Origin: Trichostrongylus colubriformis
Lineage: Eukaryota; Nematoda; Chromadorea; Rhabditida; Trichostrongylidae
DNA: 64,000 nt
Reading direction: 5' to 3'
NCBI GenBank assembly: GCA_963978905.1
Contig: OZ022261.1
Span: 28,455,686-28,519,685 of the forward strand
In this document: piece after piece, positions 33,711 through 45,195 of the stretch
Position numbering within the stretch: the first letter of the stretch is position 1
Layout of the letters: the number at the start of each line of letters is the position of its first letter
Position numbers and translations under genes: made by a program
Notes under the pieces: generated by a model
What the model saw: only the letters and a program-made list of their open reading frames with translations
Told to the model about the DNA's origin: nothing
The model's database searches: none

Positions 33711-35627
33711 GCCGTAAAATCAAGATTTGTTGTCAATGGATGGAGCGTACCGGCTATTCCCTAATTTATGCGATGCTAAGGGTTGAATTAAGGCCAGAAT
33801 CGCACCAGCTAGATGCGGACTACTGTACAGTTTCTTTTACTAGCAATATACATTGACATTGTTTACTACCTCACTGCTTTCAGAACGTTCTACTAATTTT
33901 TCTACTTCACCTTTTTCCTGATCAGCCCATTTTATGCCGCTATTAAGAAATCTCTAAAGAAGTGCCGGACTTTTCTCATTATTACCGTTTCAATCAATTC
34001 ACCTATTGAAACGTTCGTATTTGGTTTTAGCGCGCTTTATAAAAAAATCACATAATGGCTGCTTACACGATGAAGTGTGTGATTATAACAAAAAAGTATG
34101 AGTATTTGTAAATAATGAGTGGGTACATATAGCAATAGTTGAATTATTTACCTAGTACACCATTCATTTTCACGCATTTCTGCCAGCATATCTGACATAT
34201 GTAGATGTCTGAACTTGAGATTTCAAATTTGGGACTGACAATAGGAGATAGAAAGCTTTTTGAAAGGCGACAAATTTTGGGAAGAATAGGAAGTCCTTTC
34301 CCTTAGTAATTTCCTTACTATGCGCCAGGTATTCAACTCCCAACCAGAATTATAGAAGTACTCGAGGCATTGTACCTATTCATACCATCACTTGCTGTGG
34401 CCAGCTGATGATCATAGCGATTCTTTGGTTAGTTATAAAATGATTAATTTCACAAAGGTAAAATAGTATGTTAATTCTGGAGCCATGTACGAAATAAAGA
34501 TCTATAGCCACAGCCCCACTTACACAAAATCGACTAGACGTTCAAATTGGCATTTAGGCCACGCCCCTTATGTCGTTGTGAGTAATCGACAATATAAGCA
34601 GGTGTACTACTAATGGTGAACTATTAGATGTACAGCAAGAATGGGAGCGCTCAAGAAAAGGAGTATACGTGGGATACCCAAAGGCAGAGACAAAACCTGC
34701 AATCAATCACTTATGCGGATGATTACACAGTGGAGTACAACAAATAATAAATTATACGCTACACATAGGATGAGAATTTTTTATAATGACATGACTAATT
34801 TGTTATTATCCCGTATGGTTGTAAAACCACAGTGCGAGCTTCTTCCACTGATTAAAATCCATTTAACGTTTTCGAATGAGAGCTGATGGCGATGCAGTGA
34901 ACCAAAAACTGGGAAATTTTGGAGCGACTGCAAATAACAACAGGAAGAAAAACAAGGATTTAACGTAACGAGACGCTCTGATGTTTTCAGCTTACGAGTG
35001 TGTTCTGGAATGGAATCCAAGTCAGACCTATATTGTGCCAATTCTTAGAAACATAACAAAAGTATAAGTAAAGTAGACCACCGTCGAACTGAAGAAAAAT
35101 GACCTATTGGTGCTTCAGATTTTTCGCTCTCAGTTTCTTTCTAAAACAGGATGTTTCAAGCCCTGGCACCTTCGTCTACCGCTGTTAAAAATCATTTTTA
35201 AGTTAGATGCAGGGTCAAACGCTGGTCGAAGAATATTCGAAGGTCTTGGGACCGTATTTCATCTAATCAAATGGGGTGGTATCTTTGAACAGGAGGCTGC
35301 CGTGGGAGGGATGGGGACTCGGAAACGAAAGATGAAAGGTACCCACCTTTTGACAATTCCTACCATTTTATGGATAGCTATATCCTTCCTATCCCTTTTT
35401 CTGGAAGTAGGGAGGAGATAGTATAGTAACATGTACTCTTAAATAAGGGTCGTGATATCACTTTTCAAAAAGAGATACTGCATAGACAACAGTACCTACA
35501 TTGGGTACTACTGTAGTAAGATCAAACTGCCAATTTTCTCGACACGAAGGTTCAAAGGCACACCTCACGAAGATCAGATTAGTCGTTCACTTTCTTGGGG
35601 TGAGTAGGTACTTGGATAACTGCTCAC
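33711..35627. other. AT-rich stretch without a recognised gene
   Basis: The overlapping ORFs near 34.6-35.4 kb have no supported splice sites or family features. A fragment of the family E repeat (ACTTGCTGTGGCCAGCTGATG) lies at 34390-34440. Confidence 0.35.
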
Positions 35628-35940
35628 GCTGCGACTTTGTTGTGACTGCACGGTGACCCTCACGGTGTTGTGCCTGCTTCACCACAACCGAGCCACGCCC
35701 ACCCAACCAAATCACACCTAGCTTTAAACGAACAAACTTTCGAAATGGTGCTCGCGTGGAGAAGGAAACTTGCAAAAGAGAAGATAATTCGATGAAACAG
35801 CCATTTCGATGATGAAAGAAGCTTCCACATTGGAAATTGTTCGTCCAACAATAAGAGCGGGTGTGATTTGGTGGGTGGGCGTGGCTCGGTCGTGTTCAAG
35901 CAGGCAGACACCGTGCAGCCGCAACAAAGATGCAGTCGGA
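35628..35940. repeat. MITE-like element with long terminal inverted repeats (~90 bp)
   Basis: GCCTGCTTCACCACAACCGA, GCCACGCCCACCCAACCAAA and TCACACC (35672-35719) pair with GGTGTGATTTGGTGGGTGGG, CGTGGCTCGGTCGTGTTCAA and GCAGGCA (35860-35907). The arms extend outward through CTGCACGGTG. The interior of about 140 bp is noncoding. Confidence 0.85.
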
Positions 35941-36027
35941 GCAGTTATCCAAAGACCTACCTGCCCGATGAAAATAAACCGCTGATCTGATTATCGCGTG
36001 GTGTGCCTGTCAATCTAGCAAGATGAT

Positions 36028-36044
36028 GGGGGGGGGGGGGGGGG
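36028..36044 (+). repeat. Homopolymer run of 17 G
   Basis: Seventeen consecutive G bases are seen directly. Other long runs occur at 41659-41674 (C), around 57177-57187 (C) and around 22479-22491 (G), mostly at the edges of repeats. Confidence 0.9.
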
Positions 36045-37214
36045 AGGAAAGGTTGAACCATTTCTAGAATCCCTCTATCCGTCTCAAATACATACATATA
36101 TTACATAGATATATTTATTTATTTACGATTGCTGTGAGATCACAGCATTCTCATAAAAAGCCATTCACTAGGTTGAGCAGGGTGATTTGCTAGAACCTTC
36201 AGAAGCTAGCAAAATCGTAACCAAGAAACAACACGCTACAAGGACCACATTTTGTATGAAGCCATGTCTCAGTGGTGTTCGTCCAATGAACTGCAAGTTA
36301 AACCGTGTCATATGTCCCATTCGTTTCCCCTATGGCGGCCTGAGTAGATGCGAGCCAAATGTCAGAGAAGTAACATCCACAAGCTGCATGGTTTTTGAAT
36401 AGAACACGTGATGCGCTGAAAAAAATCGCATGGTGGATGAATGTTGGAAAGCGGCTCTGACTGTTTGAAAAGAGACGATAAGACTAGAAATAGATTCAAC
36501 TTGTAAAGAAACCTGGTCCACCTGGACGGCCAGAGTGATGAAAAGGGGAAACTGATTGGCAAAAGCCTAGCCATTGAAAGGTCAGCTCAGAAAAGTACAT
36601 CTATCCGAGTAGGATCGGGTCCTGCACTGGGGGCCTATGTAGGGCTTACTGGCTACACCCTGGCCACTCGGATTATTCTGACCGCTCTTCGAAATATAAG
36701 ATGGAGTGTGAGCTCAGGGATGGAAGTCACACCAGTACTTGAACCATCAGTTTCGGAGCATTTCTGCAGCGTCTCCACCATGAGCCGATAGCTGACTCCA
36801 CTGGCTCATTATATGATCCCATGAAATCTCCTGATGCTACAGACAGTAAAACTCGTATCGCCGTCTACAGGTACGAAAAGTACGATAGTTTGCCACAAAA
36901 TCTCCATACTGAGTACTGTAATTCCCAAGATTTTGTGAATTTACTTCATCTCCATTCCTATCTTTGTAACGATCGGTACTGATTATTCTCGTACATAACT
37001 GGCGATGCAGACCTTTCTGCTCCAGCAGCTGCAAATTTACTAAATTGGACAAATAATTGAATAGCGGGATACTGTTTACGCATAGTTCAGTAATTAGACC
37101 CTTGGGAGGGGCTAGGTATCCCTTGAAGGATGATGTGGCAGTTTTACTGAGATAAAAAAATAGTCGATTAGATAATCGAAGTGATATTTGCAAGCATAAA
37201 TCATGAAAAAATGA

Positions 37215-37465
37215 AGCATTAGGCACTAGATCAATGCCTCTGTGGTATGCGCCACGCACTCTTTTTCCATTCAGAATCATAGCCTATTGGAAGAGGCTTT
37301 CGTCTATGCAGTGACGAGCAACCACTCCAACTAATCTGCTACATAGTACTGACCTTAAGGGTTAATGGGCCTTGGTTGACCTTGAAATGGACTTATTTGG
37401 GATTTGATCTAGGGAACATGCCAGTGGGAGCAGCGCCACTTGTAACTGCAGCATCTACTTCTCAT
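37215..37465 (-). repeat. SINE-like repeat, family E, diverged copy
   Basis: It shares CCATTCAGAATCATAGCC, GGATTTGATCTAGGGAACATG and the CAGTGGGAGCAGCGCCACTTG block with the family E copies at 28.9 and 46.3 kb, in minus orientation. Confidence 0.55.
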
Positions 37466-38179
37466 TTGTAAGTACGTGTGAAAAACACATTTGTAATTGT
37501 AACTGTTCAGAGCATAAACAGTAGCCGTTGCTACCAGTGGAAAGTCAGCCTTTGAAGAAGGCGCTAATTCGAAGCGTTAGATCAGTTTAATGGAAGCCTA
37601 AGTAACGAGGAGAGCTTCGGGATCCTTGAATTCAAGGAGTCGATCAGGTATCCCACCGTACACACTAGGTATCTCCGTAGTGAAATGCTCGAACAGAAGG
37701 ATGGATTGATTACATAGTAATAAAAAATGATGTCTATGTAGTAATATTAATTTATGAGTGAGTATCGATTAGTTTAGAATGATGGGACGCTCGATTGAGT
37801 AGTAGTGATGTACTCAACGGTGTGGTTAAAAAAGCTGACTAAATGTCGAAATGGCTCTGACCGGTCGGCGGCTTGTTCAAGTGTTCAAATAAAGCCGCCA
37901 ACGTATACACAACATGCATGAGACCGCCACTCAGAACTCATAGGACATCAAACAAGTGCTTGTGAACAAGTGATATGCAAATAATGAACTTATACTTTAG
38001 ACCTTAACAAGTAATAGTTATTAATGGCACAGGAAACTGAACATGAGCGCCTCAAGGTTCGAGTGTAAACTATGTGAAAACAGTGAGGAATTGCGATCGA
38101 TAGATGAACAGGAGCTCATACTCAGAACGTGGTCGGCTCTGAGGTAAAAACGAATGGATCGGGAATTGTGCTGAGATGT

Positions 38180-38310
38180 CGGGGATCGGCGAGAGGGCGA
38201 GGCGGTTGTAATCCTGGAACAGGGGTGCTGCCGCCACCACCGCAACCGCCGACACCGCCACCGCGTTCACTCGTCCGTCGTGCTCGCCACCGCCATCGCC
38301 GCCATTGCAA
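38180..38310. other. GC- and CpG-rich low-complexity patch
   Basis: The patch contains GCCGCCACCACCGCAACCGCC and several CpG-rich triplet runs, standing out from AT-rich surroundings. In frame it would encode PPPPQPPTPPPRS on the plus strand or GGGVGGCGGGG on the minus strand. It lies just upstream of the candidate exon at 38362-38499 and could be a promoter or first exon, but neither is shown. Confidence 0.4.
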
Positions 38311-38361
38311 TGGATTGTCCTGACATGCAGCTTCAGCTTAATAGGCGCCTATTCATTTCAG

Positions 38362-38499
38362 CAAATCTTCTTGAACATCTGCATCGATGAAAAAGTAACC
38401 GGGAAGGTCAGCATGGATAGCGCGTACAGCGTCTTGCGCATCACAGACAGAGGGAAGCATAAGAGAAAGAAACTGTGTGGCCCAAAGATATTGTTAAGG
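38362..38499 (+). CDS. Possible 46-codon exon with a basic KHKRKK-LCG segment
   Basis: It is flanked by an ATTTCAG acceptor and an AAGG|GTAATT donor, 138 bp, phase 0 at both ends. It encodes LNICIDEKVTGKVSMDSAYS, VLRITDRGKHKRKKLCGPKI and LLR. The KHKRKK stretch looks like a proprotein convertase site, and LCGPKILLR after it is reminiscent of the start of an insulin-family B chain (LCG-x-x-L). That likeness is short and uncertain; the exon may belong to something else. Confidence 0.38.
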
Positions 38500-38946
38500 G
38501 TAATTAGCATAATCGAAATTGAATAGGCACGTTTTCCGCGATTGGAATAGTCAGTTTTGAGGACGTGATCTATTGTGAAGAGGCACCCTGAATTTCTACT
38601 GTAGTATCGTTCAGATACGTATCGATCGTATTGCTCTCAATGGCCCAGTAACTGTGGTGGGCCGGGCAACGCAAGAGGGCGGCAATGCACGTTCCCGATC
38701 ATGGAAGGAAATCAAGTTTCTCGTTTTCTGTTCGTTTCACTCTGCTCTTTCTCAACTGTTGCAACTGCTTTCCACCTCTAATTTAATGTTCCACAGCCAG
38801 CCGAAATTGCCTCTAACTCTTTAATCTTCAATAGGACATACGGGAAAGCATGATGCTGGGTACTGCAGTTGTTGAATGCCTAATTAAGAGACAGCAGAAC
38901 CTCGTACACACATCCCTTTATCAAGCAAGAGGTGGGATTCTAAGCC

Positions 38947-39225
38947 GAACCCTTGCCTTCCGATGATAGTGACGCTTTCCATGCCAGAAGCAAAAGAAGC
39001 ACTCAGAGCATGACGTGCAATGATGAAGACAAACCTTGGATACCTTTCAAACATACATATAACCCTGAATTGATTAACCTGAAAGTCCCCTGCTCCTACT
39101 GCTACGGCTCGCTCAAAATGCAGAGCTATCCGAATATGATTAATACTAGTTTTTATGTCCGCCGTTCATGTAATTGGTCTTTCCGTACTGAATATGCACC
39201 AGGAAACAACTTCAGAGCTCAATAG
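38947..39225 (+). CDS. Possible secreted cytokine-like exon with IL-17-like pattern
   Basis: An open frame begins after a CTAAG acceptor-like site and stops at TAG 39223-39225. It has a furin-type site HARSKR, then STQSMTCNDEDKPWIPF, YNPELINLKVPCSYC and VRRSCNWSFRTEY. Order and spacing recall the conserved core of IL-17 family cytokines (PW, about 18 residues, P-x-x-I-x(4-5)-C-x(2-4)-C, then a VLRR strand followed by Cys). The final Cys-x-Cys of IL-17 is absent from this frame, so either a further exon supplies it (a GTACTG donor lies in the FRTEY codons) or the resemblance is chance. No upstream exon in matching phase was found. Confidence 0.35.
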   Translation, partial: EPLPSDDSDAFHARSKRSTQSMTCNDEDKPWIPFKHTYNPELINLKVPCSYCYGSLKMQSYPNMINTSFYVRRSCNWSFRTEYAPGNNFRAQ

Positions 39226-39914
39226 GCTTGCTGTGAAGTAATATCATAGTGATGGAGATTCTCCAAAGCCTGAAATCGTGTTACGGTTTCTGGGTGCCGA
39301 TCAAGTACTAAGAATTACAAAATGGTCAGTGCACGTGAAACCCAACAAGTCTATCCGGTTTGCAGGCACATTCCACAATGAATTTACTATATGGCGTGGA
39401 TAGATAGCACACCCTACTGGATGATGGGCTCCACCCACCAGTCGATGCAGCTCTGCGCCGCTGTCTGTCCTCTCCCTCCACTCTCCCGTATTTCCAATGT
39501 CTTCTCTGTCTACGTCTCTCACTTTCAGCGCGATAAACTACAAAAGGTTATCCTCCGACGCGTCTTTAGGGGTGTAAATGGGGACACATGAATTTTGACC
39601 TCGGCCTGCGACCCTGTGATAGCCTGTGGCTTTTGGACCTTTTGACATAGGCAATTCAGACAAGTTGTTCATGTCCTATCATCCTTACAAGTCTATTCCG
39701 CTGTGTCCATACCGGATGATGCCACCGTGACATGATACTCAAAAGAGGTGAATATTCAAATTGGGAGAAAATTAAAATAGAGTAGATAGCTCCCTCCGCA
39801 TTCAAAAAGGTTGAACATTTACCGGCGCGCTAGGATGAGTAGCAGGTGCAACGGTGGCAAAACGACTTTTTATCGATTGTGGTAAGACCGACAAGATTGT
39901 CGTACTAAAGTAAC

Positions 39915-40196
39915 TCAGTCAAGAGAGAAAGGTAATATCGCTGAATTTTGGGTGAAAACTTCAAGTAGAAATTCGTGCAAACGCCCACTTCTGGCTATGA
40001 TCTCGTCCGCACAGAAGGTCGGAAACGCCTTACATTCAGGGTCTCTAAGGGTTGTGTTCGATTTTCCCTTCACATTTGAGTTCTTCAGCATTTTCAGAAA
40101 CTTCACTGAGCACGATGACCGACCAAGATTATTGTGACTTGTGCCTTCAGGTTCGCACATTCTCGAGGGCTTGATGAGTGGCCACCTAACGTACAC
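39915..40196 (-). CDS. Possible exon or ORF, unknown product
   Basis: A minus-strand ORF includes CSVKFLKMLKNSNVKGKS and DEIIARSGRLHEFLLEVFTQ. It is protein-like in composition, but without a family match or clear splice sites. Confidence 0.2.
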   Translation of the reverse strand: MYVRWPLIKPSRMCEPEGTSHNNLGRSSCSVKFLKMLKNSNVKGKSNTTLRDPECKAFPTFCADEIIARSGRLHEFLLEVFTQNSAILPFSLD

Positions 40197-40789
40197 ACAT
40201 TAGGGGTATGTAGGGAATATACGTGATTTTCACTAAATTTCAGCCGATGCTTTCAATTCAGTGTGCCATTCACCAATAATGTTTAACCTCATTGCACCCC
40301 TACTTTACAGTGAAGTTTTGCTGTCATAAATTTTTCGCCATATCTGTTACGCAAAATAAACTATACATTAACCATTGTAAATCCACTGACAGTCCTGTTG
40401 CGAAGCCCGCTCGTTCCAGCGTTGCACAATGTTGTACATGAATGTTATGGTACGATATAGCTATGTACGAAAAAGGTGAGACCTCCAATATGAAAGGAGC
40501 GTTCAGCGAAAATCCTTGTAATCCTGATTATTTAATTCACATCATTTTTATTTTCAAAATTTATAGCGCATAATTGCGTTCAGGCAAAGGTCTGGCTGCG
40601 AGTTTGAAAGCGCGGTGAGCATTCCGCAATAAGCATTAGTCACAGCAAAATTGAACCATTCAGAATTAACTTCAAAACATGCATAGAAATGAATTGAAGG
40701 GACATTCCACGCCCACTCAATGACGGGTGCCACTTTAAACGTCATAGGGGTTGAAGGAGGTTTGGCATCTTTTGACCTCGCTCCAAACA

Positions 40790-41195
40790 TGTCAAGACAC
40801 AGGGAAGAGTAAGGCAAAGCTGAGCATGTAAATACATGTTCTCTAAAAACAAACCCTCAGAAGAAGAGGTGATCATTTGCGAAACTCGCATTGAAAAAGG
40901 GCGGCTTGGGGGTATTATCACGACCCCGCAGCACCGCGTGTCGTCCTGCACTTCTGCAAGAGGGCGATTGCTAGCGGAGGGGGGACAACGTCGCGACCGG
41001 CTGGTTTGGCCTCTCCGCTCGTCTGCAGTCCACCCCGGCTAGTGACGCAGAGGAGTGTGCGAGAGAAGCTGGTTTGAGAATCCTATTCCCCCGAGTGTTT
41101 AGCCGTTTTGTCACTTTCTTTCTCTATTGTTACATCGCTGAGCACCTCTATATTCATATTTCACAATCTGCCGAATTTACCCTTCCGGTGTCTTT
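40790..41195. repeat. Inverted-repeat element, family J-prime, copy 1
   Basis: The right terminus TTCCGGTGTCTTT and internal CCGAATTTACCC, GCTGAGCACCTC and GTCACTTTCTTTCTCTATTG are the reverse complement of the left part of the copy at 45196-45536. The other side shares ACATGTTCTCT and GCGAAACTCGCA. It is noncoding. Confidence 0.7.
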
Positions 41196-41550
41196 AAAGA
41201 CACCGGAAGGTGCAATTTTGGTCTACGGTAAGACCGACAGTTACGTTAGCATTTCGCTAGGTTGAGACATAACACACACGACACCTTGCTAAGATGTCTA
41301 GTGTGAACATAATGTTTTTTAACACAAACACCTTTTTTTACCCTTTCGCTTATTATATCACTAATTGTTTCACTCAATTGCAGGTGATGTGGCAGTTCGA
41401 AGGGATGCGCGGGAGATGCGAATACATACCACAGCGTCGCGTTTTAAATCAAGATTTGTTTATCGATTATCGCTGCAATTTTATGACTGTTTCGAAACGA
41501 TCATTTCTTGTCATCTTCCTCTTTCTCCCAACCCCTCCCGGTCCATTTAA
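41196..41550. repeat. Inverted-repeat element, family F, copy 1 (unoccupied)
   Basis: It starts AAAGACACCGGAAGGTGCAA and ends CCCCTCCCGGTCCATTTAA, an inverted pair. Internal blocks GATGTGGCAGTTCGAAGGGATG and TTATCGATTATCGCTGC match the copy at 50135-50790, which carries an additional insertion. Confidence 0.75.
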
Positions 41551-42054
41551 TATGACGGCACGCATTTCCTCCTGTTACAAACAAAGTTGAAGTCTATTTT
41601 TTTATTAGTTGTTAGCAGTTTCAGTCCTACCCCACTGATGCCTTTCTTCCACCCCTCTCCCCCCCCCCCCCCCCAAAACACTCTAAAAAATCAGGATCCT
41701 GTGATAGCTGCTACGTGAGTTATAAATTTCAAGCCAAACACACAAGCCAGAGATACACACATATACCAACAACCGCGTAGCCGCTTATAATATATGTATA
41801 CTAGTAGAAAAGGCCTCATTTGCATTTCGGTGGAATCATATCTCATTTAAATTTCGGAAACGTCTTAATAAAGAGATAGCGGGGTAGAATTAAGAGCCTT
41901 CCGAAAAGACGTGAACCGTGTGCCTGGCCGGACAAGCTATCAACTGAAACCCTTCAGCAACCCTTGCACTTCAATTTGCATATTTGTTTGCAATACGATA
42001 GATTCATCCAAAACTTTTCATGATAATTTTTCAAAATGCGCCATCTACTCGACG

Positions 42055-42486
42055 TTGAAGGAATCATGCACGGAAAGAATGAATTTCTTTGTTACCCATG
42101 TATTCATTTCGTACCTGCTCAGTAATGGCCACATGCAAAGTTTCACGCAAAAAGTAAGAGTCCGGCTTAGATACGGTCCCTCAAATTGGTAGTCGAGAGG
42201 ACGGGGCCTAAGAGTAAATGCCCACCCCGTCGTCTGGTGCGGTTGAGACGAAGAATGGGACTGTATACGTAGCTTCCTGCTCCCAGAATGCTTCTCCGAC
42301 CACAGCGGACGACGGAGAGAACGCTTACTCTGAGGCTCCGCCCCCAGTTCGCAACTTTGTGGAACTGTATATTAACCAGTCTCTCACTTTTTCGTGAGAA
42401 ACTTTGCATGCGGCCCCTATTAGGCAACTACATTATAAATATATGGGTAACAGAGAAACTCATTTCTCCGTGCACGATTCCTTCAA
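42055..42486. repeat. Inverted-repeat element, family A, copy 2 (432 bp)
   Basis: The ends TTGAAGGAATCATGCACGG and CCGTGCACGATTCCTTCAA are inverted repeats differing at one position. Inner arms ATGCAAAGTTTCACGCAAAAAG and TTTTTCGTGAGAAACTTTGCATG, and CCCCGTCGTCTGG and CGGACGACGG, also pair. This copy gives the clearest ends of the family. Confidence 0.85.
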
Positions 42487-42639
42487 TCATCGTTGATTAT
42501 CATAATCATGAAGATTTTTCGGTGTTACTCGGCCTGTACAATGATTTTCAGAGTTCAGGTGATGCGCACGTCCTGGCTTTTATTTTAGACGACCTGATTA
42601 CGACGACGATTTTAGGAGAAAGGAGGTCTTAGTTATCCA

Positions 42640-42705
42640 GGAGACGTGTTGATCTTGGATTTGATCCCGTATCGTGCATGCAGTAACGACGCCACTTGCT
42701 GGTGA
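42640..42705 (-). repeat. Fragment of SINE-like family E
   Basis: GTGTTGATCTTGGATTTGATCCCGTATCGTGCA and ACGACGCCACTTGC correspond to the head region of family E in minus orientation. Confidence 0.5.
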
Positions 42706-43380
42706 CATTTTCCAGCTTTCAGCCGTTCAGCATATCAAACTGATTCAACTCAAAGTTAGAAGAGCCAGTGTGTCATTTCCCTACAGGATTTTCTGCATGA
42801 TAGTCCACCTCATTGGATAAAATAATACTCTCAAAGGTGCATAGTGAAGATCATAAACAAAGAAAAAATAAGAAGAAAAAATGGAAAAAACTTGGCATCT
42901 TTGGGTGAAGCTTAATAAATTTCCATTACAAACTCCAAGGAGCGCTATGTAGCTCGAAGACAGAAGTTCTCTTGGAATCGCGATGACCTCTGCTGAACTT
43001 GCTCAAGTGCCTGTGCCACCACGTTGCCTGGTGCAACTTAGGCCAAGTAAAAATTAGTTTAAGTTTATAGATATTTGAAATAAAGATGCATCTTAGCTTT
43101 GTGTAAGAAATATCTCAAATAAGTTGCTCGAAGGGCTAGTTTGTTTCTCTTCCGCTTGATTACACTGAAACACCTCATTGGATAGGTGTAGTAAGCCAAT
43201 ATCTCATGCCGCGTCATCCGAGGAACCAGTTGACCGGAAAGCTGTGTAAAAATATGATCACGTTGCCGCTCAGACACTCATTGCGATACATGTATTCCCA
43301 ACAAACAAAACCGTCAACATTTAAGTGTTGCTTGGTACTGGGTGAAGCCTGACACATGAACTATCGTTAGGGTACACCGA

Positions 43381-44220
43381 GAGTTGAGGATTCCTCGACA
43401 GGGGGGTCGTATTTGATTGAATAGGAGGGTGAGGGGTCGTATCTTTAGAGGTCAGCGGTAAGCGTTAAAATCTAAATTTTTAATAAGCAGATGAGAAGCA
43501 AAGGGCATTACACCGCAAATCCGTGAGACAAAATATAAAATAAATATATTAGCAACCGAAAAAGTTCGCGCGGTCTTTTCTAAAAGATTATTTCTATGCA
43601 ATGTATTTTTAAAAAAAAAGTGGTTGTGGTAGGAGGGTAACATTGCATATGCTTCGAAGCTTGTTTTATGCAGACTCATTCAGTGGGTCTCATAAGTTTA
43701 TGTCGTGCGTTTTGGGTTTAAAATTTTTGGTGGAGTATGGCTGTGTCGAATGAGGCAATTCGCGCCTATTTACTTTACGAATTTAAACTTCGCACCAAAG
43801 CTGCAGAAGCTTGTCGTAAGATATGCGGTGCTTTTGGGGAAGGTACCATAGCGGAACGGACGGGTCTAAAGTGGTTTAAAAATTATCCTCTGGAGATGAA
43901 AACCTTGAAGATGAATGAAAACTTTCATGAAAATGGATTATACCAGCTCGTTTCACGATGGAAGAAAGTCATTGGTACTGAAGGAGACTATTTTTCAGAA
44001 TGAACTCCAGTTAAACCGCTCTTTGTATATTTATTTATCCCACTTACAAAACCGCACGAGCTTTTTCGGTTACCTAATATTTTAGCCTCAGGAAAGGAAA
44101 CATAGCAGTGGAACACACTGCAACTATGAAATCCGGTAACAGTCACTGGTATTGCAGAGTTCAAAAAAGGGGGTCGTACTGGAGCGGCTTTTTTCCCGAC
44201 ACCTGCGAGTACCTTGACCA
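43381..44220. repeat. Inverted-repeat element, family H, split by a mariner
   Basis: The left end GAGTTGAGGATTCCTCGACAGGGGGGTCGTATTTGAT pairs with the right-end GGGGGTCGTACTGGAGCGGC and ACACCTGCGAGTACCTTGAC. Copies without the insertion lie at about 59255-59555 and 60975-61345, sharing TCTTTGCTTCTCATCTGCTG and the TTTCACAGCGAATCCGTG block. Confidence 0.65.
43550..44077 (+). mobile_element. Internally deleted mariner (528 bp) with an intact 88-codon fused ORF
   Basis: The ends TTAGCAACCGAAAAAGTTCG and CGAGCTTTTTCGGTTACCTAA are inverted repeats with TA on both sides (43548-43549, 44078-44079). The plus ORF 43737-44003 starts at ATG and encodes the N-terminal mariner helix-turn-helix region (YLLYEFKLRTKAAEACRKIC, then FGEGTIAERTGLKWFK). 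It is joined in frame to the C-terminal tail of a mariner transposase (ENGLYQLVSRWKKVIGTEGD, YFSE). All three catalytic Asp regions are deleted. The product, if made, could bind mariner DNA but not cut it. It is inserted into a family H repeat. Confidence 0.88.
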
Positions 44221-44748
44221 TCAAAGACCATCACGTTCGAATCGATCGCGCACGCAAAATGAAATTTCATGCAATCGTAGATAGATAGTACTATATATTT
44301 TCCTGTGACAACCAGCATCCGGAAGAAAGAAGCTTCAGATGTTTATGTTTATTCCTGAACATTTAGATATTTCAAATGGCCTAACATCTAAACGTGACTT
44401 CGGCCTGTGAAACGATTACCGAAGGCTCTCCTAATGGTTATTGATGCTCACTCTTCCAAAAAAGTGTATCACTCTTCAACCGGGAGAATAGACGCAGTTC
44501 ACCAGAGAGGAACTCTTTTCACGGACTATGTATGTCTCAGCGGCGTCGCGTACCTCTGTGCCATCGAAGGAGCGTATACAAAGAAGTGGATGCGCACTAT
44601 TCGATATAAACATAATAAAACTTCATGCGAGGCCACTCACAGATCATTTCTTTGAGGTATTTCATATGCTATGCATACGCAGGATTACATACATTCGGTA
44701 AATTTTCAAACACTTCTCTATAGTATTGCACGCTTTCCGCACTTAAAG

Positions 44749-45190
44749 GCAGCGATAGGGGAATTCGGACGAAGAGTGAAAAAGGCAGTGAATATGAAAG
44801 TGGAGATGCCTTGCAATGGGACAGTAAAGAAAAATTGGATGGAAATGCCCAGAGACCCGAGAAATATGTGGTACCCTTTCCCCTTGCTGATTTCGACGTG
44901 AATGGCTTTCCCGCGAAGAGGCGAGTAGACTGGACGAGTTTTCCACTGGCGTGTTGTCAAGTCAAAATCACGAAGGGGCGTTCGGGAATGAGACAGCAAC
45001 TTTTTTTGTCTGGAGTAAGCTTCAGTCCAAATCGAGGGCGGGTCACGATAATTTCCACTCCCAACCCAGCCAACCAGGGATGCTCGTCACTGGAGGCGTA
45101 CCGAGCCAGGAAAGGCGGCCTGAGCTCAAAACGTCGCCTTTGCATCAGCTCAGAGGCGAGACTTTTGCTGGGATTTCGCCGCAAATGGGC
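44749..45190. repeat. Dispersed repeat, family J, long copy
   Basis: GGGAATTCGGACGAAGAGTGAAAAAGGC, GTGAATATGAAAGTGGAGATGCC and TGGTACCCTTTCCCC parallel the copy at 13290-13560. It directly precedes the family J-prime element at 45196, so the long ORFs here are repeat artefacts. Confidence 0.6.
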
Positions 45191-45195
45191 TCCTG

